From: Anthracocystis setariae
Taxonomy: Eukaryota; Basidiomycota; Ustilaginomycetes; Ustilaginales; Ustilaginaceae
Length of the DNA: 64,000 nucleotides
Assembly: GCA_928724745.1 (NCBI GenBank)
Contig: CAKMXJ010000005.1
Span: 186,001-250,000, forward strand
Reading direction: 5' to 3'
Shown: piece after piece, positions 56,887-64,000 of the stretch
Numbering within the stretch: the first letter of the stretch is position 1
Layout of the letters: each line of letters starts with the position of its first letter
Notes under the pieces: generated by a model
The model's database searches: none
What the model saw: the letters and a program-made list of their open reading frames with translations, nothing else
What the model was told of the DNA's origin: nothing
Translations under genes and position numbers: made by a program

Positions 56887-57843
56887 ATGCCTACCCACCT
56901 TTCCAAGACCCGAAAGCACCGTGGACACGTTTCCGCCGGTAACGGTCGTGTCGGCAAGCACCGCAAGCACCCAGGTGGTCGTGGTCTCGCCGGTGGTCAG
57001 CACCACCACCGTACCAACATGGACAAGTACCACCCTGGTTAGTATCTTTTGACTACAGCAGCGCCTCGTATCGCCAACCAGCAGCCTGGATATTTGCAGT
57101 CTGTCAGGTAAAGGGAAGTCAGGTCAGCAGGAATTACGATACCGTCGCCAAGGATATCGTCGCCAAGGAATACGCAGACATCGGTAGTGAAGCATGCGGC
57201 GGAGGCGATGAATCGGGACCACACACGTACAATGTACATAAACTGCAGAACGGGATACCATCCGAAGGGCAAGGCGATGGCAGTCGAGACATCAAGGTCA
57301 AAGTGTTGCTGGCCCTTGATTGCAACAAATGGAAAGAAGATGTCGTCGAAGCAAGATGTTGGAAGTACGAGAGGAAAGAGTTGGAAAGCAGAATGGATCA
57401 GGACAGTGCGGGTGGGACAGACACGGAGGCATCACTTTGTTGCACGTCAATGGTCGGCGCTGCGAGCACACTCTTCAAACCCATCTCACACAATCGAACA
57501 ACTCACTGACATGCTTTTCTCACATTGACCCACCATCCAACATCCAACAGGTTACTTCGGTAAGGTCGGTATGCGCCACTTCCACCTCACCCGCAACATG
57601 TCGCACCGTCCCGTTGTCAACCTCGACAAGCTCTGGACCCTCGTCCCCGCTGAGCAGCGCAAGGGCCTCACCTCGTCGTCGACCGAGGTGCCCGTCATCG
57701 ACACTCTCGCTGCTGGTTACGGCAAGGTTCTCGGCAAGGGCCGTCTCCCCGCTCTCCCCTGCATCGTCAAGGCTCGTTGGGTCTCGTCGCTCGCCGAAAA
57801 GAAGATCAAGGAGGCCGGCGGTGTCGTCAAGCTCGTCGCCTAA
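56887..57843 (+). CDS. RPL28: 60S ribosomal protein uL15 (Rpl28/L27a)
   Basis: Two exons, 56887-57037 and 57551-57843, give 147 residues. The junction splits a Gly codon (CCTG|GTTAGT to CAACAG|GTTAC) and restores [14 protein letters not shown], the conserved uL15 segment. Exon 1 encodes [20 protein letters not shown] and the [15 protein letters not shown] loop. Exon 2 ends [17 protein letters not shown]. uL15 is an essential 60S protein near the tunnel; in yeast it carries the cycloheximide-resistance site (Gln/His at the HHHR region). The 513-nt intron is again long. An in-frame TAG two bases into the intron stops any unspliced product. Confidence 0.95.
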
Positions 57844-58194
57844 ATGCCCTTTTTCTTCCTTCAGTATCCCCTTGTTCAGATAGTTCGATGCGGCACATCT
57901 CGTGCATCATAGCGGGTTGAAGTGAGGAAACCTTTCTTCTTCCCCCACCCATCACATGTACCTTTACATACGGTCCCTCACGACCATCCCATCCCTTCAC
58001 ACACACACCCCAAAAATATCAACGACGATATCATTCTCGCACAGAACAATCACCACTTGCGCGCGTGGAATGTGGGAAACGTAGACGGATGACATTGAAT
58101 TGAGCAAGGCGGTTGACGCCGGTAGGAGCAAATATCTAGGGGGGGTGTGGGGGGGGGGAGAATGCAGTTGAATCCAAGAAAAGATGACGAGACA
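57844..58194. other. convergent 3' region
   Basis: Both 3' UTRs of uL15 (plus) and C1-THF synthase (minus) fall here. G-rich runs lie at 58139-58160. No gene is seen. Confidence 0.4.
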
Positions 58195-61100
58195 CTAAGA
58201 GAGGCCGATGACTTCGCCGTCTTCGGTCAAGTCCATATCGTAGTAGCCTGGTCTTGTGTTGAGGCCTGGCATCTTGGACATGGCGCCGCACATGACGACC
58301 AACAGACCAGCACCGACGCTGGCGTAGACCTCACGGACGGGGATTGTGAAACCGGTCGGGGCGCCCTTCTTGGTAGGATCGGCGGAGAGCGAGAGATGCG
58401 TTTTGGCCATGCAAATCGAGAGGTTTCCAAACCCGTTCTTCTCGATGGTCTGGATTTGCTTTTCAGCAGCCTCGGAGAGTTCCAATCCATCCGCGCCGTA
58501 CATCTCCTTGGCAATCGCCTCGATCTTTTGCGTGATCGGCAACGTAGGTTCGTAGAGGAAGTTGAATTGCGACGAGGTGCCTTCCAGCTGTTGGATTACC
58601 GCCTTGGCAAGGTCGATGGCACCTTCACCACCAAGAGCCCAGTGGTTCGCAGGCACGGCATCATCCGCACCGGCTTCAATCGCCTTTTTCCTGACCAGCT
58701 CGAGCTCAGCTGGAGTGTCGGTGGTGAACTGGTTGATAGCAACGATCACCTTGAGACCAAACTTCTTGGCATTGCTGATGTGCTTGGCGAGGTTGACGCA
58801 ACCCTTCTCGAGGATTTCGAGATTCTCCTCGAGGTAGACCTCGGAGAGGGGCTTACCTGGAGTAACGTCAGGTCCGCCACCGTGAGTCTTGAGCGCTCTC
58901 ACCGTGGCCACAATGACGGCTGCATCGGGCACAAGACCCGACTCGCGACACTTGATGTTGCAGAACTTCTCCATACCAATGTCGGCACCGAATCCTGCCT
59001 CGGTGATGACGTATCCGGTCCTTTCGGCGGGCTCGCCCTCCTCGATACCAGCCAGCTTGAGCGCAATAGCATCGGCCAGAATCGACGAGTTTCCGTGGGC
59101 GATGTTGGCGAAGGGACCCGCGTGAACGAACACGGGTGTGCCTTCGAGCGTCTGCATGAGGTTGGGCTTGATTGCATCCTTCATGAGGATAGCGAGGGCT
59201 CCACCGACACCAATGTCGTCGGCAGTGACGGGATCACCTGCGCGCGAAGTGCCAACGACCATTCTTCCAAGACGCTCACGCATATCCTTGAGGTCGCGAG
59301 ACAGAGCAAGAACAGCCATGCACTCGGAAGCGACGGCAATGTCGAATCCAGTGCGACGAGTGATGCCTTTCTCGGTGGCAGCCTGACCGACAGTGATGTC
59401 ACGGAGGTATCGGTCGTTGGTGTCGGTGACACGCCTCCAGGTGACGGTCTCGGGGTCGATATCGAGCCTAGCAAACTTGGCCTTCTCCTCATCGGTAAGG
59501 TCGTCAGGGTTGGTCTTGTTGATGCCCAACTTTTTGAGGCGGCGGAACATGATGGGTGCAAAAGTACGCACGCCCTTCTTCTTGGGACACAGCCTGTCGA
59601 ACAAGGCGGCATCCTTCTGGGTGGCTTCATGGAACATCCTGGTGTCGATGGCAGCGGCCAACAGATTGTTGGCAGCCTGAACTGCATGATTGTCTCCGGT
59701 CAGGTGGAGGTTGAACTCCTCCATGGGAATGACCTGCGAGTATCCACCACCGGCAGCTCCACCCTTGATACCGAAAGTAGGACCCTGGGAGGGCTGACGA
59801 ACACAGGCGAAAGCACTCTTTCCAAGATGGGCACCGAGGGCCTGGGCGAGACCGATGGTGGTGGTCGACTTACCCTCACCGAGGGGGGTGGGGGTGATAC
59901 CGGCAACGACGATGTACTTTCCGTTCTTGCGGTGAGCGAGACGCTTGAGGACCGAAAGATCAACCTTGGCCTTGACGGAACCGTAGGGCTCGAGCTCGGA
60001 AGAGATAAGGCCGATCTCGCGAGCGACCGTGGTAATAGGCTTAGGTGTCTGGGAACGAGCGACCTCAATGTCCGAGGGAACCTTGGCGAGAGGCTTGATG
60101 GGGTTGGGACGGACAACGCCACGGCCGATACCCAAGGCACGACCGTCGGCAAGACTGCGCTCAGCGCTGATAAGAACGTTCTCCATGAGCATGGCGACAG
60201 TCATGGGACCAACTCCACCGGGAACTGGAGTGATGGCGGAAGCAATCTTGGAAGCAGCGTCGAAGTCGACGTCACCAACAAGACGGTAACCCGACTTCTT
60301 GGTAGCATCGTCGACGAAGTTGGTACCGACGTCGATGACGACACAGCCGGGCTTGAGCCAGTCACCCTGGATGAAGTGAGCTTTGCCCATAGCAGCAATG
60401 ACGATGTCGGCCTGGGAGAGATGAGCCTTGAGGTCGCCGGACTTGGAGTGACACTGTGTGACGGTGCAGTCACGGCTGCGAAGGAGGGAAGCGACGGGGT
60501 TACCAACAATGTCGCTTCGACCGACGACGACAGCACGGAGACCAGCCATGTTGGTGATGCCAGCCTTCTCGAGCAGCTTGATGCAGCCGGCGGGAGTGCA
60601 TGGGAAGAAGAGAGGGTTGCAAGCCTTGGAGGACAGATGACCGATGTTGAGCGCGTGGAAGCCATCGACATCCTTTTCGGGGCTGATGGCCTCGGTGACA
60701 CGACGCTCGGCATCTGAGTCGATGTGGTCGCCCAGAGGAAGCTGGACCAGGATACCATCGACGGTGATGTCTTCGTTGAGTTCGCCGACACGCTTGATGA
60801 TCTCAGCCTCGCTGGTTCCCTCGGGAAGCTGGACATGAGTGTATCGCATTCCGCATTCTTCGGCGGCGAGCTTCTTCATCTTGATGTAGGTGGATGAAGC
60901 GCTCATAGAGCCGACCTGCATGATGCAAAGGTGGGGCTGGAAGGAGGTGTACTGCTGCTTGAGCTCAGCGATGCGCTGGGCGACGCGAGCACGCGTTTCC
61001 TTGGCAAGGGCGGTACCATCGATGAGCTTTGCACCGCCGGGGGTGGTAGCGAGAGAAGCCATGGCGTCGGTTACGAGCGAGCGATAAGCTCCAAACTGAA

Positions 61101-61320
61101 CTTGGGGGATCCGGGCGGGGGCGGAAATGAATCGGAAGGAGGAAGTGGTGGGAGAGCGTGACGTGGAGAGGTGACGAACGGCACGCGTGGAAAGGCAAGG
61201 AGAGGCGGATGTGACTAGGGTGGGGATGTTTCGCTGCTGGGAAAGAGAAGCGAGTTGGTTGCAAGCCGAGCGGCGGAGGAGCATACCAACAACGTTCGAG
61301 GTGGAATGAGGAGCGGGCAA
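58195..61320 (-). CDS. trifunctional C1-tetrahydrofolate synthase (Mis1/Ade3-like)
   Basis: The product is 1041 residues. Residues 1-86 form an Arg/Ser-rich mitochondrial presequence (MLLRRSACNQLASLSQQRN). The dehydrogenase/cyclohydrolase domain (about 97-400) has the catalytic YIKMK (Tyr145, Lys149), VDGILVQLPLG and GRSDIVGNPVASLL, and closes with TPVPGGVGPMTVAMLMENV. The formyl-THF synthetase domain (about 425-1041) has the ATP loop TPLGEGKSTTTIG (478-490). Together they interconvert 10-formyl-, methenyl- and methylene-THF and formate for purine, thymidylate and fMet synthesis. A second in-frame ATG (61062, MASLATTPGGAKLIDG) lies exactly where cytosolic forms start, so one gene could make both forms. 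Which start is used is not shown by the sequence. Confidence 0.95.
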   Translation of the reverse strand: MPAPHSTSNVVGMLLRRSACNQLASLSQQRNIPTLVTSASPCLSTRAVRHLSTSRSPTTSSFRFISAPARIPQVQFGAYRSLVTDAMASLATTPGGAKLIDGTALAKETRARVAQRIAELKQQYTSFQPHLCIMQVGSMSASSTYIKMKKLAAEECGMRYTHVQLPEGTSEAEIIKRVGELNEDITVDGILVQLPLGDHIDSDAERRVTEAISPEKDVDGFHALNIGHLSSKACNPLFFPCTPAGCIKLLEKAGITNMAGLRAVVVGRSDIVGNPVASLLRSRDCTVTQCHSKSGDLKAHLSQADIVIAAMGKAHFIQGDWLKPGCVVIDVGTNFVDDATKKSGYRLVGDVDFDAASKIASAITPVPGGVGPMTVAMLMENVLISAERSLADGRALGIGRGVVRPNPIKPLAKVPSDIEVARSQTPKPITTVAREIGLISSELEPYGSVKAKVDLSVLKRLAHRKNGKYIVVAGITPTPLGEGKSTTTIGLAQALGAHLGKSAFACVRQPSQGPTFGIKGGAAGGGYSQVIPMEEFNLHLTGDNHAVQAANNLLAAAIDTRMFHEATQKDAALFDRLCPKKKGVRTFAPIMFRRLKKLGINKTNPDDLTDEEKAKFARLDIDPETVTWRRVTDTNDRYLRDITVGQAATEKGITRRTGFDIAVASECMAVLALSRDLKDMRERLGRMVVGTSRAGDPVTADDIGVGGALAILMKDAIKPNLMQTLEGTPVFVHAGPFANIAHGNSSILADAIALKLAGIEEGEPAERTGYVITEAGFGADIGMEKFCNIKCRESGLVPDAAVIVATVRALKTHGGGPDVTPGKPLSEVYLEENLEILEKGCVNLAKHISNAKKFGLKVIVAINQFTTDTPAELELVRKKAIEAGADDAVPANHWALGGEGAIDLAKAVIQQLEGTSSQFNFLYEPTLPITQKIEAIAKEMYGADGLELSEAAEKQIQTIEKNGFGNLSICMAKTHLSLSADPTKKGAPTGFTIPVREVYASVGAGLLVVMCGAMSKMPGLNTRPGYYDMDLTEDGEVIGLS

Positions 61321-62195
61321 GCTTAGAAGTGGACGAAGGATGAAAGGTGCGGTGTATTCTCAACACCACGCAGCGACAAAGTGAAAATTGACACTCTTTC
61401 GCTTCGGCACCACCGACTCAAGTGTCCAGTGCGGATAGCCAAGAGCCGCGCCCGTTTCTCGACTCGACGTGCATAAAAAGTCGCTTCCGTGGGCAGTCAG
61501 TCGGTGAATCAAGCGGGAATTCTTCTTGTTTCTTGAGACTCGACCTGCAACCTCGTTCTTTTGTCGGAAAGCCACCGAGCCACTTGAATTTCATTTTCGC
61601 TTTTAGACCGCACAAGCCGCGATTATAAGGCGCAGGAACAGGCAAGGCAAGGCAACGTCTTCATCAGCTCATCTGAGCGCAGCGCAGCGCAGCTTCTCTC
61701 CATTTCGGACAACCTCCGATTGGCTCAATCGCGCTCACAAGTCGATAGGGCGGGGCTGTCCAATGAGAAGAGAGGGCAGCGAAAGGCAAGAAACTGTGAA
61801 AATCATTCTAACAATGTTAGCTCGAGCTCACCATACATCTGTGTCACTTTTCAACCGAGTGACACGAGCCAAGACCAACCAACACTTTTGACGAGGTCCC
61901 AGCGTGCATTGCATGCAAACGTCTTTTGTCTCACTCTTTTGTTCCTTCGTCCCATTGTGTGCATCTCGCCCACCTCTTTCATCCAGTGCACGACCTGTGG
62001 TGTCTGCATGAGGCTACGCCTCCAACACTGTGCGTCAGAGTCGTACGCGCAATACACCCTGCACGCACCCCTCCGAACAAGATGGCCCCACTGTAAGTTC
62101 ATGACTACTGTTTCCTCGCCATCATCTGCTTGGACCTCGCCCATGACATGGTCTCTTGCAAGTGCAGACCATCAACAAGGATAGTGGTGACCGTA
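61321..62195. other. divergent intergenic region with a possible upstream exon
   Basis: The stretch is the shared upstream region of C1-THF synthase and the dynactin-like gene. An ATGGCCCCACT|GTAAGT at 62082-62092 and an acceptor GTGCAG at about 62163-62168 would splice in frame into the downstream gene and lengthen its N-terminus. Otherwise no gene is seen. Confidence 0.4.
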
Positions 62196-62381
62196 ATGTC
62201 GCTGCTACGAGCTCTGCAAAGGCAGGGCATGCTCACCGACCTCTCTACCCCCACTTCTCACCAAGGCGCTGTCCAGTTCTTTGATCGCACATCAACACAA
62301 TCTGACGACTCTCCTCTCTCTGCATCTTCCACTGACCATGCCTCTTCGTCGCCACACTCCATTCACTCGCGTGCCGCCACC

Positions 62382-63110
62382 ATGCCCTCAACGCTCTCAA
62401 CCCTCTTCAGACGCGACAATCTTGTCGTCGGCACCCGCGTAGTCATCGCCGCCGACGCCGACCTTCGTGGCGAAATCTCGGTGGGGTCTGGAACGGTCAT
62501 ACATCCCAAAGCCACCATCCTTGCACTTCAAGGACCCATTTCCATCGGCTCTAACTGCGTCATCGAAGAGACTGCAGTGATCGTCAACCGTCGATCGACC
62601 CCTATCAAAATCGGCGATCATAATCTTTTCGAAGTCGGTTGCAGAGTCGAAGCTGCTGGTGTCGGCGATTTCAATGTGTTTGAGGTCAAGTGTAGGGTGG
62701 CCAGTAACGTCAGGGTTGGCAGTCACTGTGTTATCGGAGCAGGGTGCAGTGTTCTGCCCAAGCCTCTAGACGATGAAGAGCTGAAGACGTTATTCGACGA
62801 CGACGAGGACGAGTCACCGAAAACCCCAGCTGCACAGGCGGAAGCCGAGGATGAAGCCGAATCGCTGGGTATCGCAAAAAGAGAGGAGGGGAGCAAACAA
62901 GTGTTTGAGACACTTCCTGATCAAACTGTCGTCTACGGCGCGGACAGCAAGAGGAGGTTATGGAGCGGAGAGGGAGCACAACAGCAAGCAGCGTTGCATG
63001 CAAAGCATCTCGAATATCTGAGAGATGCTCTTCCACGGATGCACAAACTCAAGATCATTCAAGGAGTGAGAGCCCCCGCTACCACAACAGCTTCGTCTAC
63101 AAGTACATAG
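62382..63110 (+). CDS. dynactin subunit p27/DCTN6-like protein
   Basis: From the ATG at 62382 the product is 242 residues. The sequence around that ATG (GCCGCCACCATG) is an excellent start context, and MPSTLSTLFRRDNLVVGTRV leads straight into the fold. The core is a left-handed beta-helix of hexapeptide-like turns (ADLRGEISVGSGTVIHPKA, PISIGSNCVIEETAVI, KIGDHNLFEVGC, VRVGSHCVIGAGC), then DQTVVYGADSKRRLW and a helix ending HLEYLRDALPRMHKLK. This matches p27, a pointed-end subunit of dynactin that helps dynein cargo binding. An acidic insertion (DDDEDESPKTP) lies before DQTVVYG. An upstream in-frame ATG at 62196, or the exon at 62082, would add a Ser-rich N-terminus. Confidence 0.82.
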   Translation: MPSTLSTLFRRDNLVVGTRVVIAADADLRGEISVGSGTVIHPKATILALQGPISIGSNCVIEETAVIVNRRSTPIKIGDHNLFEVGCRVEAAGVGDFNVFEVKCRVASNVRVGSHCVIGAGCSVLPKPLDDEELKTLFDDDEDESPKTPAAQAEAEDEAESLGIAKREEGSKQVFETLPDQTVVYGADSKRRLWSGEGAQQQAALHAKHLEYLRDALPRMHKLKIIQGVRAPATTTASSTST

Positions 63111-63436
63111 TTTCTCACATTACAGTATACCCCAGTAAAGCAATATTTGAGCGTTGCACCATATTCAGAAGCTTCGCTCTGCGAGACCAAGCATATGCCG
63201 AGTGAACATAACTTAACAACTTGAATCAGCGCAGAATTGGCCCGATATCGCGTCGAAATCTTGACTCGTCCGCCGAGGTGCGAATTTGTGGTGGGGCCAA
63301 CCGAAACGCACTCACTCATTCTTGCTCTCTGTCTCATCGGTCTCAACCTTTCTGACACCATCCCGCCACCCCCGCGACATTCAGAGCCGCATTCAACAGC
63401 CTCTCAACCGCTCTTAGTAGATCCACATATCCCAAC
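63111..63436. other. intergenic, promoter of the Mpc2 gene
   Basis: The 326 bp separate the dynactin-like stop codon and the Mpc2 start on the same strand. No gene is seen. Confidence 0.4.
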
Positions 63437-63946
63437 ATGGCGTCAGCAGCAGGTTCGTCCAAGTTCTCGGCCTTTATGAACCACCCTGCGGGTCCCAAGA
63501 CTGGTGAGCATCTATTCCTTCTCTTTGCCACTAACTCGGTTTTGCATCTCGATTGATCTTTGCTGCATTTACTCACCACTCGCCAACCTTCTCCTACATC
63601 TACTATCGGGTTTGGGGTAGTGTTTTTCTGGGCCCCGCTTATGAAGTGGTGTCTCGTCGCTGCTGGACTTAAGGATCTGTCGCGACCTGCTGACAAGATC
63701 TCGGTATCTCAAAACGTCGCTTTGGCTTCGACGGGTATGATCTGGGTCCGATACTCGCTCGTCATCACGCCTGTCAATTACTCGCTTGCGGCGGTGAACT
63801 TCTTCGTCGGTTGCTCCGGGCTCGCTCAACTCTACCGCGTTTGGGACTACAGGAGAAACCACCCCGTCCAAGCCGCTATTACGGACAAGGTCAACGCAGC
63901 AGAGGAAAAGGTCTCCAAAGAGGCTCTCCCCTTAACTACCAAGTGA
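63437..63946 (+). CDS. MPC2: mitochondrial pyruvate carrier subunit Mpc2
   Basis: Exons 63437-63503 and 63621-63946 are joined across a 117-nt intron (ACTG|GTGAGC to GGGTAG|TG), giving 130 residues. The junction restores HPAGPKTVFFWAPLMKW, the hallmark of the MPC family. The rest reads VAAGLKDLSRPADKISVSQNVALASTGMIWVRYSLVITPVNYSLAAVNFFVG with three hydrophobic segments, closest to Mpc2 (human MPC2 reads HPAGPRTVFFWAP). Mpc2 pairs with Mpc1 in the inner membrane to import pyruvate. Length is typical (about 130). The last 54 bases of the window are its 3' UTR. Confidence 0.93.
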
Positions 63947-64000
63947 TCTTAGTAGACGTTGCGAATCAAGTCCCTAAAGGCCCACCTCGATTTTACGGTC

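Noticed and set aside
57038..57550. box C/D snoRNA within the uL15 intron
   Set aside because: The only GATGA and CTGA candidates are about 300 nt apart, too far for a C/D snoRNA.
58147..60717. 856-codon open frame on the strand opposite C1-THF synthase
   Set aside because: It mirrors the codon pattern of a clearly real gene. Codon bias in the real frame removes reverse-strand stops. The predicted protein is repetitive and Gly/Leu/Asp/Val-rich with no domain.

Overview
The window looks like nuclear DNA of a basidiomycete smut fungus (Ustilaginales/Ustilaginaceae inferred from gene content, compact gene-dense layout, few and mostly short introns, and the style of the proteins; the species cannot be named from sequence alone). 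I support 24 protein-coding cellular genes, one intron-containing tRNA gene and one complete Ty1/copia-type LTR retrotransposon. Splice models below were built by hand from GT/AG sites, reading phase and family fit.

Layout. 1-12.2 kb: 3' part of a Tul1/Dsc1-like membrane RING ligase, a small basic protein ending in a PP1-docking-like motif, an FHA-RING ligase (Dma1/Dma2-like) and the selective-autophagy scaffold Atg11. 12.4-20.2 kb: H/ACA snoRNP protein Nhp2, a nuclear gene resembling bacterial RNase P protein RnpA behind a presequence-like exon, an NTF2-like protein, mitoribosomal mL38 and a STRAP-like WD40 protein. 21-31.2 kb: a Clr2-like silencing protein with a C-terminal WW domain, DNA primase small subunit Pri1, ESCRT-III regulator Ist1, a DNAJC17/Cwf23-like J-protein, an Mtf1/TFB-like mitochondrial transcription factor and Pam17. 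32.2-46.4 kb: Dhh1, three-exon Tfb5, tRNA-Ser(GCU), a CSC1/OSCA-type channel, a secreted repeat protein (effector candidate), an amino-acid permease and an Ariadne-type RBR ligase.

47.0-53.5 kb is one minus-strand copia element: 326-bp LTRs differing at one base, a 5-bp target duplication, a primer site matching the anticodon stem-loop of initiator tRNA-Met, an intact gag-pol frame, and an extra 428-codon frame 3' of pol. That extra protein starts with the same five residues as histone H3 and carries a six-cysteine cluster. This is the most unusual object in the window.

54.2-63.9 kb: ribosomal proteins uL16 and uL15, transcribed divergently, each with an intron of more than 500 nt that is open or almost entirely open in one frame; trifunctional C1-THF synthase with a mitochondrial leader and an internal second start; a dynactin p27-like subunit; and mitochondrial pyruvate carrier Mpc2. 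Six genes are directed to or act in mitochondria (RnpA-like, mL38, Mtf1-like, Pam17, C1-THF synthase, Mpc2). No operons, CRISPR arrays or prokaryotic features were seen.
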